The notes below the pieces were generated by a model that saw nothing but the letters and a program-made list of their open reading frames with translations, was not told the DNA's origin and ran no database searches. From contig NZ_CP031834.1 of the NCBI RefSeq assembly GCF_003590645.1, positions 868,001-932,000 of the forward strand: DNA of 64,000 nucleotides, read 5' to 3'. Origin of the DNA: Mesorhizobium sp. DCY119 (lineage in GTDB: Bacteria > Pseudomonadota > Alphaproteobacteria > Rhizobiales > Rhizobiaceae). Of this stretch, positions 8,739-20,694 are shown one piece after another. The position numbers and the translations under genes were made by a program. How positions within the stretch are numbered: the stretch's first letter is position 1; the number at the start of each line of letters is the position of its first letter.

Positions 8739-9329
8739 ATGGTTGCCGAATCGGAAGATTTTGAAGACGAGAGTCTGGCGATAGAGTGCCCGGTGCTGGT
8801 TACCGAGCGTCTGGTGATGCGCCCGCCGCATGCCGACGACATTCCCGAACTGTCGATGCTCGCCAACAACCGCCGGGTGGCCGAGATGCTGTCGCGCATG
8901 CCGCATCCTTACGGCGAGGCCGAGGCGCGGTCGTTCCTCGCCATGTCGGGGCAAAAGCGTGCAGCCGGCTGCGTTTATGCGCTGACGCTGGCCGATAGCG
9001 GCACCTTCATCGGTTGCGCCGGTCTCAACGGCACGGATCGTGGCCTCGAACTCGGCTACTGGATCGGTGAGCCCTACTGGAAGCGCGGTTTTGCCACCGA
9101 GGCAGCACACGCTCTGGTCGATCTCGCCTTCCGGGCGACGCAGATCAACGTACTGCACGTCTCGTGCCGGGTCATCAACCCGTCGTCGCGGCGGGTCATC
9201 CACAAGTGCGGCTTCCAGTATGCGGGGCAGGGCATGCTGAACTCGATCGTCGCCGGGCAGGTGCCGGTCGAGCGCTACCGGCTCGACCGCAAGACCTGGG
9301 TGAGCCTGAGGACGTGGCCGAAGTACTGA
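8739..9329 (+). CDS. GNAT-family N-acetyltransferase (RimJ-like)
   Basis: A 196-residue GNAT protein. The N-terminal strand LVTERLVMRPPHADDI and the later ELGYWIGEPYWKRGFATEAA match the RimJ/RimL-type fold, in which the acetyl-CoA loop is the Q/RxxG-like WKRGFATEA. The acceptor substrate is unknown; the family acetylates ribosomal protein N-termini or small amines. The start at 8739 is chosen because GGAGG lies 6 bp upstream and the longer reading frame runs through a terminator. The gene sits between rpmA and obgE, as in related rhizobia. Confidence 0.9.
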   Translation: MVAESEDFEDESLAIECPVLVTERLVMRPPHADDIPELSMLANNRRVAEMLSRMPHPYGEAEARSFLAMSGQKRAAGCVYALTLADSGTFIGCAGLNGTDRGLELGYWIGEPYWKRGFATEAAHALVDLAFRATQINVLHVSCRVINPSSRRVIHKCGFQYAGQGMLNSIVAGQVPVERYRLDRKTWVSLRTWPKY

Positions 9330-9358
9330 CGATTGAGTGGCCGGTTCAGCCCGGCCGC

Positions 9359-11367
<2,009 letters not shown>

Positions 11368-11374
11368 GCCGATC

Positions 11375-12526
11375 ATGAGCGTGCATTCCCTCAAGAAATA
11401 CCGGCGCATCACGGTGAAAATCGGCTCGGCCCTGCTGGTCGATCGCTCGACCGGGCTGAAGCGCGACTGGCTGGCCTCGATCGCCGACGATATCGCAGCC
11501 CTTGCGGCGGGTGGTGCGGAGGTGCTGGTCGTCTCGTCCGGCGCCATTGCGCTAGGGCGCACTGTGCTCGGCCTCGGCAAGCGGGTGCTGAAGCTGGAGG
11601 AAAGCCAGGCATGTGCCGCCGTCGGACAGATCGCGCTTGCCGGCGCTTGGTCGGACGAGCTTGGGCGCAACGGCCTGAAATCCGGCCAGGTGCTGGTGAC
11701 GCTCGGCGACACCGAGGAGCGCCGGCGTTATCTCAATGCGCGCGCGACCATCTCGACGCTGCTCAAGATGAAGGCGGTGCCTGTCATCAACGAGAACGAC
11801 ACGGTGGCGACTTCCGAAATCCGCTATGGCGACAACGACCGGCTGGCCGCCCGCGTGGCGACGATGATGGGCGCGGACCTTTTGGTGCTGCTGTCCGACA
11901 TCGATGGGCTCTACACCGCGCCGCCGGCACTCGATCCGGCGGCGAAATTCATTCCTCTGGTCGAGCGCATCACGCCCGACATCGAGGCGATGGCAGGCGC
12001 CGCTGCCTCGGAACTGTCGCGCGGCGGCATGCGCACGAAGCTCGACGCCGGCAAGATCGCGACGGCGGCAGGCACGGCGATGATCATCACCTCCGGCACC
12101 CGGCTGAACCCGCTGAGCGCCATTGAGCGCGGCGAACGCGCCACCTTCTTCAAGCCCAGCGCCAACCCGGTGAAGGGCTACAAGACCTGGATTGCCGGGC
12201 AGCTCGAGCCGGCAGGCCGTCTGACGGTCGATGCCGGTGCGGTCGGCGCGCTGCTTTCGGGCAAATCGCTACTGCCGGCGGGTGTCAGGAACGTCAGCGG
12301 CAACTTTTCGCGCGGCGACACGGTTGCGATCGTCAGCCCGGAGGGCCGGGAGATTGCGCGTGGCCTAATTGCCTATGACGCAGCCGATGCCGTAAGGATC
12401 GCTGGGCTGAAGACGAACGAAATCGCCGCCGTGCTTGGCTATGAAGGACGGTCGGCTATGATCCATCGCGACGATCTGGTGGTGAGCCATTCGGGCGTGA
12501 TGGAAACGGTGCAGGTGGAAGGATGA
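11375..12526 (+). CDS. proB: Glutamate 5-kinase with C-terminal PUA domain
   Basis: A 383-residue enzyme phosphorylating L-glutamate at the gamma-carboxyl, the first step of proline synthesis. The amino-acid kinase domain (about 1-265) shows [26 protein letters not shown] and [17 protein letters not shown] domain occupies about 280-370. It is co-transcribed with obgE upstream and proA 3 bp downstream. The feedback proline site lies in the kinase domain of the family. Confidence 0.98.
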   Translation: MSVHSLKKYRRITVKIGSALLVDRSTGLKRDWLASIADDIAALAAGGAEVLVVSSGAIALGRTVLGLGKRVLKLEESQACAAVGQIALAGAWSDELGRNGLKSGQVLVTLGDTEERRRYLNARATISTLLKMKAVPVINENDTVATSEIRYGDNDRLAARVATMMGADLLVLLSDIDGLYTAPPALDPAAKFIPLVERITPDIEAMAGAAASELSRGGMRTKLDAGKIATAAGTAMIITSGTRLNPLSAIERGERATFFKPSANPVKGYKTWIAGQLEPAGRLTVDAGAVGALLSGKSLLPAGVRNVSGNFSRGDTVAIVSPEGREIARGLIAYDAADAVRIAGLKTNEIAAVLGYEGRSAMIHRDDLVVSHSGVMETVQVEG

Positions 12527-12529
12527 ACC

Positions 12530-13816
12530 ATGCTGACGACGCATGAAAAATCCGGTGAAGACACGATCTCCCTGATGGCCGATATCGGCCGCAAGGCGCG
12601 CGCTGCCGCGCGACCGTTGGCCATCGCAAGCACCGAGCGCAAGAATGCCGCCCTGATCGCCATGGCTGAGGCCATCATTCGCGGCGAGCAGGCTATTCTG
12701 GCTGCCAATGCCATCGACGTCCAGAACGGCGAGGAATCGGGGATCAGCGGCTCCTTCATGGACCGGTTGAAGCTTGATCCGAAGCGCATCCGCGACATGG
12801 CCGACGGTATAAGGGCGATCGCCGAACTGCGCGATCCGGTCGGCGCGATCATTGCAGAGTGGGACCGTCCCAACGGCCTTCACATCGAGCGCGTGCGCAC
12901 GCCGCTCGGCGTCGTCGGCGTCATCTATGAAAGCCGCCCGAACGTGACGGCGGATGCCGGTGCGCTGTGCCTGAAGGCGGGTAACCCCGTCATCCTGCGC
13001 GGCGGCTCCGATTCGTTCAATTCGTCGGCTGCGATCCATGCCTGTCTCGTCGAGGGGCTGAAGGCTGCGAAGCTGCCGGCAGAGGCGATCCAGCTCGTGC
13101 CGACGACGGATCGCGCGGCGGTCGGCGAGATGCTGAAAGGGCTTTCCGGCAATCTCGAAGTCATCATTCCGCGCGGCGGGCGCAGCCTGGTCGAGCGCGT
13201 GCAGACAGAGGCGCGCGTGCCGGTGTTCGCCCATCTCGAAGGCATCTGCCATCTCTACATCGACAAGTCGGCCAAGCTGGACATGGCAGTGGAAATCGCC
13301 GTCAACGCCAAGATGCGGCGCACCGGCATTTGCGGGGCAGCCGAGACGCTGCTGGTCGACCGTGCGGTGGCTTCCACGCATCTGGTGCCGATCCTTGAGG
13401 CCTTGCGGGCGGCAGGCTGCGAAATCCATGCCGACGAGGAGGTTCTGAAGGCCTTTTCCGATGCCAGGCCGGCAACCGATGCCGACTGGGTGACGGAATA
13501 TCTCGACGCGATCATCGCAGTGAAGCTGGTCGACGGTGTCTCGGGCGCGATCGAGCATATCGAGACCTTCTCCTCGCACCACACCGAGGCGATCGTGGCC
13601 GAGGACGCGGCGGCGGTCGAGCGCTTCTTCAACGAGATCGACTCGGCAATCCTGCTGCACAATGCCTCGACGCAGTTTGCCGATGGAGGCGAGTTCGGCA
13701 TGGGCGCCGAGATCGGCATCGCCACCGGCAAGATGCATGCGCGCGGCCCCGTCGGTGTCGAGCAGCTGACCTCCTTCAAGTACCGCGTGCGCGGTTCCGG
13801 CCAGATACGGCCTTGA
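12530..13816 (+). CDS. proA: Glutamate-5-semialdehyde (gamma-glutamyl phosphate) reductase
   Basis: A 428-residue NADPH-dependent reductase, the second step of proline synthesis. It belongs to the aldehyde-dehydrogenase fold. The catalytic Cys lies in [15 protein letters not shown] and the C-terminal [14 protein letters not shown] pattern is typical of ProA. The length is normal. It follows proB directly and overlaps the nadD TTG start by 4 bp. Confidence 0.98.
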   Translation: MLTTHEKSGEDTISLMADIGRKARAAARPLAIASTERKNAALIAMAEAIIRGEQAILAANAIDVQNGEESGISGSFMDRLKLDPKRIRDMADGIRAIAELRDPVGAIIAEWDRPNGLHIERVRTPLGVVGVIYESRPNVTADAGALCLKAGNPVILRGGSDSFNSSAAIHACLVEGLKAAKLPAEAIQLVPTTDRAAVGEMLKGLSGNLEVIIPRGGRSLVERVQTEARVPVFAHLEGICHLYIDKSAKLDMAVEIAVNAKMRRTGICGAAETLLVDRAVASTHLVPILEALRAAGCEIHADEEVLKAFSDARPATDADWVTEYLDAIIAVKLVDGVSGAIEHIETFSSHHTEAIVAEDAAAVERFFNEIDSAILLHNASTQFADGGEFGMGAEIGIATGKMHARGPVGVEQLTSFKYRVRGSGQIRP

Positions 13817-14454
13817 GCGACATCGCGACGCTTTTTCCGGGCGTCGGCGGCCGGCATCTCAAGATGCCGCATGTCGAGAAGGGCATGCAGGTCGGCTTGT
13901 TCGGCGGCTCGTTCAATCCGCCTCATGGCGGTCATGCGCTGGTTGCCGAAATCGCGTTGCGGCGGCTGCGGCTCGACCAGCTGTGGTGGATGGTGACGCC
14001 GGGCAATCCGCTGAAAAGCTCGCGCGTGCAGGCGCCGCTTGCTGAGCGCATCGGCCTTTCGGAGAAGATCGCGAAGGACCCGCGCGTCAAGGTCACCGCC
14101 TTTGAGGCGGCCCATCATGTGCGCTACACCGCCGATACGCTGGCGCTGATCAAGGCGCGCAATCCGGGCGTCGATTTCGTCTGGATCATGGGTGCCGACA
14201 ATCTGCGTGATTTTCACCGCTGGCAGCGCTGGCGCCAGATCGTCATGACCTTTCCGATCGCGGTGATCGACCGGCCGGGTGCGACCTTGTCGTTCCTGTC
14301 GTCGGCTGTGGCCAAGACATTCGATTATGCCCGCGTCGACGAGGCGGATGCGCCGCGCCTGGCGCGGATGAAGGCGCCGGCCTGGACTTTCATCCACGGC
14401 CCGCGCTCGTCGCTGTCGTCCACGGCCATCCGCAAGGCGAACGGCGGCGGCTGA
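13813..14454 (+). CDS. nadD: Nicotinate-nucleotide adenylyltransferase
   Basis: A 213-residue nucleotidyltransferase making deamido-NAD from nicotinate mononucleotide and ATP. Motifs are [14 protein letters not shown] (the HxGH-type nucleotide-binding motif) near residue 28 and SSTAIRK near the C-terminus. The start is uncertain: TTG at 13813 overlaps the proA stop (TTGA, translational coupling), while ATG at 13864 would remove 17 residues and still keep the whole domain. A 28-nt loop flanked by 8-bp arms (14474-14517) lies between this stop and the convergent mscS stop. Confidence 0.96.
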   Translation: MSDIATLFPGVGGRHLKMPHVEKGMQVGLFGGSFNPPHGGHALVAEIALRRLRLDQLWWMVTPGNPLKSSRVQAPLAERIGLSEKIAKDPRVKVTAFEAAHHVRYTADTLALIKARNPGVDFVWIMGADNLRDFHRWQRWRQIVMTFPIAVIDRPGATLSFLSSAVAKTFDYARVDEADAPRLARMKAPAWTFIHGPRSSLSSTAIRKANGGG

Positions 14455-14518
14455 CTGCTGGTTTTGTTGTTACGCAATTCCGGACGGAAAACCGCGGGAC
14501 ACTTTTCCTGGAATTGCT

Positions 14519-15328
14519 CTACTTGTTCGATATGCCCTTGGCCTCGAAAGCCAGTTTGGCTTTCTTGGTCAGGTCCAGCTTGGTCGAGAAGAAATCGGCG
14601 GCGGATGTCCAGTATCTCAGGGTGATCGCGACGGTGCTGTCGCCCAGTTCGTTGACGAAAGCGGCCGGTGCCGTGTCCTTTTTGACGCGGCTGTCGGCTT
14701 TCGCCAGGTCCATGAATGTCGATTGCGCCAGGTCGATATCGGCGTCGTAGCCGATGCCGATGGTGATGTCGTTGCGCCGGATACCGTTGCGGGTGAGGTT
14801 GCGGACCGGCTGGTTCCACAGTGTGGAGTTGGGCGCCAGCACGAAAATGCCGTCGGCGGCGCGCAGGCGGGTGGCGAACAGGCCGATCTCCTCGATCGTG
14901 CCGGTAACAGAGCCGATCTCGACATATTCGCCGATACGGAAGGGCCTGAGCACGAGCAGCATGATACCGGCGGCGATGTTCTGCAGCGTGCCCTGAAGGG
15001 CGAGCCCGACGGCCAGGCCGATCGCACCGATGGCGGCAATAATGGAAGCTGTCTGGACGCCGAACTGGCCCAGCACCATGACGATGACCAGCACGAGGAT
15101 CGCGTAACGGGCGATCTTGGAGAAGAACTGGCAAAGGGTGGGGTCGAATCCGCGAATGCGGCTAAGGCCGGCGAATATTGCGCGCTCGATCATTCCGGCG
15201 ACGAGATAGCCGACGATCAGCAGGATGATCGCGCCAAGCACCGAGAAGGAATAGGTAACGGCGAGCGCGCTCGCCTGGCTCACCCCGGCCTGAACGGCGG
15301 CCATTGCTTCCTGGGTGTCGAGTTCCAT
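14519..15328 (-). CDS. mscS: Small-conductance mechanosensitive channel (MscS family)
   Basis: A 269-residue protein of minimal MscS size. It has three membrane helices (about 22-45, 62-85, 90-125). The pore helix TM3 carries the small-residue pattern IGAIGLAVGLALQGTLQN. The cytoplasmic beta domain contains RPFRIGEYVEIG, APNSTLWNQPVRNLTRN and a C-terminal alpha/beta part. It releases solutes on hypo-osmotic shock at the inner membrane. It is monocistronic and converges with nadD. Confidence 0.95.
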   Translation of the reverse strand: MELDTQEAMAAVQAGVSQASALAVTYSFSVLGAIILLIVGYLVAGMIERAIFAGLSRIRGFDPTLCQFFSKIARYAILVLVIVMVLGQFGVQTASIIAAIGAIGLAVGLALQGTLQNIAAGIMLLVLRPFRIGEYVEIGSVTGTIEEIGLFATRLRAADGIFVLAPNSTLWNQPVRNLTRNGIRRNDITIGIGYDADIDLAQSTFMDLAKADSRVKKDTAPAAFVNELGDSTVAITLRYWTSAADFFSTKLDLTKKAKLAFEAKGISNK

Positions 15329-15608
15329 AGGGGGCTCCTTTCACGTCTGCGAAACGAATAAGCCACCCCGCCCACTGGTTCCTGCTCGATAGAGTTCTAA
15401 TGATGGCAGCTTCGGACGGGTGATCGCAACCCGTGCCTGTTCAGCCACTGTCGGCAGCCGATTGAGGCTCATGCATTTGTGCGTCTTGAAAGTGTTGCAC
15501 GACTCTGCCTATCTATGGGGTGTCCTGCGATAAAAAGCAGGGCGTTTCGTTGTTCTTGTTTCGGAAGGAAAGACACTGAGAACAGCACTGCGGAAGAAGG
15601 CAACCATC

Positions 15609-15986
15609 ATGCCTTCGCCGGCCGGGATGAGCGGAAACGACTCCGTGTCCCGCGCCTTAGAAACTGTCCTTGCCAGTCTGGAAGACTCCAAGGCCGAAAA
15701 CATCGTCCCCATCGATCTTTACGGGAAATCGAGCCTCGCCGATCACATGGTGATCGCGTCGGGCCGGTCGCACCGTCATGTCGCGGCGGTGGCCGATCAA
15801 CTCCTGAAGGCGCTGAAGGATGCCGGTCTCGGCACCGCCCGCGTCGAGGGGCTTGAGGGCGCCGACTGGGTCCTGATCGATTCAGGCGATATCATCGTCC
15901 ACGTCTTCCGCCCCGAAGTCCGCGACTTCTACAATCTTGAAAAGATGTGGCAGGCGCCGGATCTCGACGGAGAAACGGTTCACTAA
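15609..15986 (+). CDS. rsfS: Ribosome silencing factor RsfS
   Basis: A 125-residue RsfS/Iojap protein with IDLYGKSSLADHMVIASG, DWVLIDSGDIIVHVF and RDFYNLEKMW. It binds L14 and blocks subunit joining during starvation. The ATG at 15609 gives 15 residues before the domain; an internal ATG at residue 7 is possible. It is followed by rlmH after 48 bp, a conserved pair downstream of nadD, although mscS interrupts that order here. Confidence 0.97.
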   Translation: MPSPAGMSGNDSVSRALETVLASLEDSKAENIVPIDLYGKSSLADHMVIASGRSHRHVAAVADQLLKALKDAGLGTARVEGLEGADWVLIDSGDIIVHVFRPEVRDFYNLEKMWQAPDLDGETVH

Positions 15987-16034
15987 GGTCCAGCGTCCCG
16001 AAGGATCGGGACAGGACTTTAGGGTCAGGACAGG

Positions 16035-16517
16035 ATGAAGATTGCTGTACATGCCGTGGGCCGGATGAAGGCCGGCCCCGACAAGGAGCTGGCCGACCGT
16101 TATTTGGACCGCTTCGCCAAGAGCGGTCCGGCCATAGGGCTGGAGTTCACCGGCGTCGTCGAAACGCCGGAAAGCCGCGCGCAGACCGTTGCCGAGCGCA
16201 AGCGCGAGGAAGCGGAAAAGCTTCGCGCGCAACTGGCCTCCGGCGCAGCCCTCATCCTGCTCGACGAGCGCGGCAAGAACATTTCCTCGGAAGATTTCGC
16301 CGGCAGGATCGGCACCTTGCGCGACAGTGGCCAGCGCAATCTTGTCGTCGCCATCGGCGGGCCGGATGGCCATGATGCCGAATTGCGGGAGAATGCCGCT
16401 CTCGTGCTGTCCTTCGGGGCGTTGACATGGCCACATCAGCTCGTGCGCATCATGCTGGCCGAGCAGCTTTATCGCGTCGCGACGATCCTCTCGGGCCACC
16501 CCTACCATCGTTCGTGA
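16035..16517 (+). CDS. rlmH: 23S rRNA (pseudouridine1915-N3)-methyltransferase RlmH
   Basis: A 160-residue SPOUT methyltransferase. Key segments are LDERGKNISSEDFA, the SAM-site AIGGPDGH, and the C-terminus RIMLAEQLYRVATILSGHPYH. It methylates pseudouridine 1915 in helix 69 of 23S rRNA. It starts 48 bp after rsfS, probably in one transcript. Confidence 0.98.
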   Translation: MKIAVHAVGRMKAGPDKELADRYLDRFAKSGPAIGLEFTGVVETPESRAQTVAERKREEAEKLRAQLASGAALILLDERGKNISSEDFAGRIGTLRDSGQRNLVVAIGGPDGHDAELRENAALVLSFGALTWPHQLVRIMLAEQLYRVATILSGHPYHRS

Positions 16518-16648
16518 TTCCGGCCTTCGCGCGAAAATTCGACAAAATCCACCGTGGGTTTGCGCATCCGTCCAACCTTCACGACATGGTTGATGGTTCG
16601 TTAACGAAGAGATCGCTAAGGTCGGGTGGAACACACAGCGCGTCGGGA

Positions 16649-17980
16649 ATGACTGGAACGATGGTTGCGAGAACAGGGCTTGGGCGGTTGCGCCGCGGCG
16701 TCTTTGCCGTGGCCACGCTTGTGCTCGCCGTGACCGCCGGCCACGCCCAGGACGCCGACGCGATCGTCGCCGATCAAGCGGCGCGCCAGGCCGAATACGA
16801 GAAAGTCTCGCAGGACATGACGCTTTCGGCCGCCAGGCTGGAGCAGCTTTCCGCCGATATCGCCAAGGTCCGCAAGGATCATGCGACGATCACCGCTGCC
16901 CTGATCCAGTCTGCCAAGACCGAGAAGAAGCTCAGCGAGGATATCGACGAGATCACCGGCCGGCTCGAGGGGCTGAAGGATCAGGAAGACGGCATCCGCC
17001 AGTCTCTGGTGGCGCGGCGCGGCGTTCTCGCCGAGGTTCTGGGCGCGCTGGAGCGCATGGGGCTGAACCCGCCGCCGGCGATCCTGGTGAAGCCGGAAGA
17101 TGCGCTGTCTTCGGTGCGCAGCGCTATTCTGCTCGGTGCCGTGGTGCCCGAACTGCGCTCGGAGACGGAAATTCTCCTTGCCGACATGAAGGAAATGTCG
17201 CGCGTTACCGCCTCGATCGATGCCGAGCGCCAGCGGCTGGTGGCGTCGGTCGCAGATCAATTGACGGAAAAGAAGCGCCTCAGCCTGCTGCTCGAGCAGA
17301 AGCAGCGCCTGCAGGGCGAGACCGAGACGGCGCTGAAGGAAGAGCAGAGCAATTCGGAAAAGCTTGCTGCGAAGGCAGGCAGCCTGCAAGGGCTCATCGC
17401 CTCGCTGGAAAAGCAGGCAGATAGCAGCCGCAAGCAGGCGGAAGCGGAAAAAAAGGCGGAAGAACAACGCCTTGCCAGTGAGGCCGAGCGCACTGCGCCG
17501 CCCGAGGCCAACCGCCTGACCGCAACTGCGCCCTTTTCGGCCCTGCGCGGGCAGGTTTCGCTGCCGGTTACCGGCCGGATCAAGAAGCGATTCGGCGCCA
17601 AGGACGATAACGGCGGCGTGATGCATGGCGACATGGTTGCGACACAATCGGGCGCCATCGTCACCGCGCCGGCCGATGGAAGCGTATTGTATGCGGGGCC
17701 CTTCCGTTCTTATGGACAACTCTTGATCCTGAACGCGGGCGACGGTTATCATGTCGTTCTGGCGGGCATGAGCAGAATCAGCGTCTCGCTGGGTCAGTCC
17801 GTCCTCGCGGGCGAACCGATCGGCGCGATGGGAGAGGCCAGGGTGGCTAGCACCGTGGCTTCGCCAAATGGAAATATTGGTCCGGAGCTCTATGTCGAGT
17901 TCCGCAAGGATGGAAAACCCGTCGATCCGACCCCGTGGTGGGCGGAGCGTCTTTCTGGAAGGACAGGAAATGATACGTAA
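16649..17980 (+). CDS. Murein hydrolase activator, EnvC family (degenerate M23/LytM domain)
   Basis: A protein of 443 residues from the chosen ATG. It has a basic N-terminus and signal peptide (cleavage near AGHAQDA), a long coiled coil (about 35-330, rich in Glu, Lys, Gln and Leu), and a C-terminal LytM-like domain (about 335-440). The usual zinc ligands are missing: the HxGxD region reads MHGDMV and the HLHFE position reads ELYVEF. This is typical of EnvC-type activators of amidases in septal wall splitting. Other starts are ATG at 16586 or 16661. The stop overlaps the ctpA start by 11 bp. Confidence 0.9.
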   Translation: MTGTMVARTGLGRLRRGVFAVATLVLAVTAGHAQDADAIVADQAARQAEYEKVSQDMTLSAARLEQLSADIAKVRKDHATITAALIQSAKTEKKLSEDIDEITGRLEGLKDQEDGIRQSLVARRGVLAEVLGALERMGLNPPPAILVKPEDALSSVRSAILLGAVVPELRSETEILLADMKEMSRVTASIDAERQRLVASVADQLTEKKRLSLLLEQKQRLQGETETALKEEQSNSEKLAAKAGSLQGLIASLEKQADSSRKQAEAEKKAEEQRLASEAERTAPPEANRLTATAPFSALRGQVSLPVTGRIKKRFGAKDDNGGVMHGDMVATQSGAIVTAPADGSVLYAGPFRSYGQLLILNAGDGYHVVLAGMSRISVSLGQSVLAGEPIGAMGEARVASTVASPNGNIGPELYVEFRKDGKPVDPTPWWAERLSGRTGNDT

Positions 17981-19298
17981 ATTGTCGCTTCTGTTTGCAG
18001 GTGCGCTCATGGGCGCTTCTGCAATGACGCTCGTCTATGGGGCGCCTGGCTCGACAGCCAATGCGGCAGGGTCCGAGACCTATCGCCAACTGGCGATCTT
18101 CGGCGACATTTTCGAGCGGGTGCGGGCGCAGTATGTGACGCCGCCGGACGAGAAGGCGCTGGTCGAAAGCGCCGTCAACGGCATGCTGACCTCGCTCGAT
18201 CCGCATTCGTCCTACATGAACGCGGAAGCGGCCAAGGACATGCGCGTCCAGACCAAGGGCGAGTTCGGCGGCCTCGGCATCGAAGTCACCATGGAAAACG
18301 ACCTGGTCAAGGTTATCACGCCCATCGATGACACGCCCGCCGCCAAGGCCGGTGTGCTTGCCGGCGATTTCATTGCCAAGATCGACGGCGAGGAAGTGCG
18401 CGGCCTGACGCTCAATGACGCCGTCGAGAAGATGCGCGGGCCGGTCGGCACGCCGATCAAGCTGACGATCCTGCGCGAAGGCGCCGACAAGCCGATCGAG
18501 CTGTCGGTCACCCGCGACATCATCAAGGTCAAGGCCGTGAAGTACCGCGTCGAGAACGACGTCGGCTACATGAAGATCACCTCCTTCACCGAAAAGACCT
18601 TCGACGACCTGCAGAACGCGATCGACACGATCAAGAAGCAGGTGCCGAACGACAAGCTCAAGGGCTATGTGCTCGACCTGCGCCTGAACCCGGGCGGCCT
18701 GCTCGACCAGGCGGTGAGCGTGTCCGACACCTTCCTGGACAAGGGCGAGATCGTCTCGACCCGTGGCCGCGATCCGAAGGACATCACCCGTTTCGATGCC
18801 CGTCCGGGCGACCTGATCGACGGCAAGCCGCTGATCGTGCTCGTCAATGGCGGCTCGGCCAGTGCCTCGGAAATCGTCGCCGGTGCGTTGCAGGATCATC
18901 GCCGCGCCACCGTGGTCGGCACGCAGTCCTTCGGCAAGGGTTCGGTGCAGACCATCATCCCGCTCGCCGAGAACGGCGCGCTGCGGCTGACGACGGCGCT
19001 CTATTACACGCCGTCGGGCAAGTCGATCCAGGGCAAGGGCATCACGCCCGACATCAAGGTCGACCAGCCGCTGCCGGATGACCTGAAGGGCCGCGACCTG
19101 ACGCGTGGCGAATCCGACCTGAAGGGCCATATCAAGGGTGTTGAGGAGAGCGACCAGGGTTCCGGTTCGTCGGCCTATGTGCCGCCGGAAGCCAAGGACG
19201 ACATCCAGCTCAACTATGCGCTGGATCTGCTCCGCGGCAACAAGACTGACCCGGCTTTCCCGCCGAGCCCTGAAAAGGCAGTCATGAACAACCAATAA
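17970..19298 (+). CDS. ctpA: Carboxy-terminal processing protease CtpA (S41 family)
   Basis: A 442-residue periplasmic serine protease. It has a signal peptide (MIRKLSLLFAGALMGASA), a PDZ domain (about 95-180; GLGIEV onwards) and an S41 catalytic domain with the Ser-Lys dyad Ser298 (GGSASASE) and Lys323 (SFGKGSVQ). It trims or degrades envelope proteins from their C-termini. The start at 17970 is preceded by AAGGACAGG and overlaps the end of the EnvC-like gene, so the two are co-translated; together they make a cell-wall remodelling pair. Confidence 0.97.
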   Translation: MIRKLSLLFAGALMGASAMTLVYGAPGSTANAAGSETYRQLAIFGDIFERVRAQYVTPPDEKALVESAVNGMLTSLDPHSSYMNAEAAKDMRVQTKGEFGGLGIEVTMENDLVKVITPIDDTPAAKAGVLAGDFIAKIDGEEVRGLTLNDAVEKMRGPVGTPIKLTILREGADKPIELSVTRDIIKVKAVKYRVENDVGYMKITSFTEKTFDDLQNAIDTIKKQVPNDKLKGYVLDLRLNPGGLLDQAVSVSDTFLDKGEIVSTRGRDPKDITRFDARPGDLIDGKPLIVLVNGGSASASEIVAGALQDHRRATVVGTQSFGKGSVQTIIPLAENGALRLTTALYYTPSGKSIQGKGITPDIKVDQPLPDDLKGRDLTRGESDLKGHIKGVEESDQGSGSSAYVPPEAKDDIQLNYALDLLRGNKTDPAFPPSPEKAVMNNQ

Positions 19299-19343
19299 GC
19301 GCTGCCGGGCAGACGCGATCTGCCCCCAGCATTCTGGAAATAC

Positions 19344-19376
19344 AAATCCGCCGGAAATCTTCCGGCGGATTTTTTT
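19344..19376 (+). terminator. Rho-independent terminator after ctpA
   Basis: A perfect 12-bp stem (AAATCCGCCGGA, loop AATCT, TCCGGCGGATTT) runs into a T-tract. It closes the rsfS-rlmH-envC-ctpA transcript. Confidence 0.93.
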
Positions 19377-19467
19377 ATGGCGCGGCTTCACGCCGATATC
19401 GCCTGGAACGAAGCGAAAATCGAGTTTTCTCAGGCCGCACGCTCTTTAGTTGAGCGCCGGATTCTGC

Positions 19468-19487
19468 GACAACGGATGCCCGTTGTC
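19468..19487. promoter_or_regulatory. Short inverted repeat before the deacetylase-like gene
   Basis: GACAACGG and its exact complement CCGTTGTC are separated by ATGC, ending 26 bp before the TTG start at 19514. It could be an operator or an RNA hairpin masking the leader. No regulator is adjacent. Confidence 0.3.
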
Positions 19488-19513
19488 CGGTCCGATTCTC
19501 TGGGGAATACGGC

Positions 19514-20686
19514 TTGTCCGATAAGGAAATCGATCGCCCGCTAGGTCAGGCCGCCGCAGCTACGCGCCGGTCGCCGCGCGGCTTTTCGCTGCGTGCCGGC
19601 CCGGTTGTTCTGGCGCTGGCGGCAATCGCGATCGTTGCGGGCTCCAGTTTGATCGCCTTTCGCGAACGGCCGTTCCGCAATCCGTCGCTGGTTGCCGTTT
19701 CGACGCCGCAGGTGACGGAGCCGGCAAAAACGGAGACGGCTGCCGGGCCTGCTCCGGCGCCCTCCGCCAACACGGCTGCCCAACCCGCTGACGGCCCATC
19801 CATCATCCATGTCGAACCGCCGGAAGGGACTTCGAATGGCGTCGTCGTCATCCGCGATCCTTCGGCGCTGGGCCAGAACCTGCGCGTTGCGCATCTGCCG
19901 GACAAGGCTCTGATCGAGCAGAGCGAAACCGGACCCCTGCCGATCCGCGGCGCAGACGGCAGGCGGCCATTCGATGTCTATGCACGGCCATGGTCCGGTG
20001 CGCGCGGTGCGCGCGTGGCGATCGTCATCGGCGGTCTCGGCCTGTCGCAGACCGGCACGCAGGAGGCGATCGGCAAGCTGCCGCCGGAAGTCACGCTGGC
20101 CTTCGCGCCGGCGGGCAACAGTATCGGCCGCTGGATGCAGGAGGGCCGCCGCAAGGGCCATGAGATCGTCATGCAGGTGGCGCTGGAGCCGTTCGATTAT
20201 CCCAACGTCAATCCGGGCCGCAACACGCTGACGGTGGCAGCACCCGCCGCCGAGAATTTGAAGAACCTCCGCTGGACGCTGTCGCGCACGACCAATTACA
20301 CCGGCGTGATGAACTATATGGGCGCGCGCTTTGCCGCCGATGCGGCAGCGATGGGGCCGGTCATGGCCGAACTCGGCAAGCGCGGCCTGCTTTATCTCGA
20401 CGATGGCTCGACGGCGCGCAGCGTCGCGCCGGAATTGGCGCTGAAGAACCGCGTGCCGGTTGCCGTCGCCGATGCCATGATCGATGCGGTGCGCGACCGG
20501 GGCGAAATCCTCAAGAAACTCGACCAGCTCGAAAGCACGGCCCGCGCCAAGGGCTTTGCCATCGGCACGGGATCGGCCTTCGACATGACAGTCGATGCCG
20601 TCTCCTCCTGGGTCGAGGAAGCAAAACGGCGCGGCATCGAAATCGTGCCGATCTCGGCACTCGCCACCGACCCGGAACGGGGCTGA
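19514..20686 (+). CDS. Divergent polysaccharide deacetylase family protein (DUF610/YibQ-like)
   Basis: A 390-residue protein with one N-terminal membrane anchor (about residues 29-50), a Pro/Ala-rich linker (about 65-100) and a C-terminal NodB-like barrel. The barrel starts [17 protein letters not shown] near 165 and includes [11 protein letters not shown] and LLYLDDGST. This divergent deacetylase family commonly follows an envC/ctpA pair in proteobacteria and is thought to act on the cell wall; its activity is unproven. The start is TTG at 19514; no better ATG precedes the anchor. Confidence 0.88.
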   Translation: MSDKEIDRPLGQAAAATRRSPRGFSLRAGPVVLALAAIAIVAGSSLIAFRERPFRNPSLVAVSTPQVTEPAKTETAAGPAPAPSANTAAQPADGPSIIHVEPPEGTSNGVVVIRDPSALGQNLRVAHLPDKALIEQSETGPLPIRGADGRRPFDVYARPWSGARGARVAIVIGGLGLSQTGTQEAIGKLPPEVTLAFAPAGNSIGRWMQEGRRKGHEIVMQVALEPFDYPNVNPGRNTLTVAAPAAENLKNLRWTLSRTTNYTGVMNYMGARFAADAAAMGPVMAELGKRGLLYLDDGSTARSVAPELALKNRVPVAVADAMIDAVRDRGEILKKLDQLESTARAKGFAIGTGSAFDMTVDAVSSWVEEAKRRGIEIVPISALATDPERG

Positions 20687-20694
20687 AGGACATC

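Noticed and set aside
12365-13738. Minus-strand open frame across proA
   Set aside because: It is a shadow of proA, which has all active-site motifs and fits the operon spacing.
16427-16648. Longer start for the EnvC-like gene, overlapping rlmH
   Set aside because: The extension lacks family sequence and would place the signal peptide internally.
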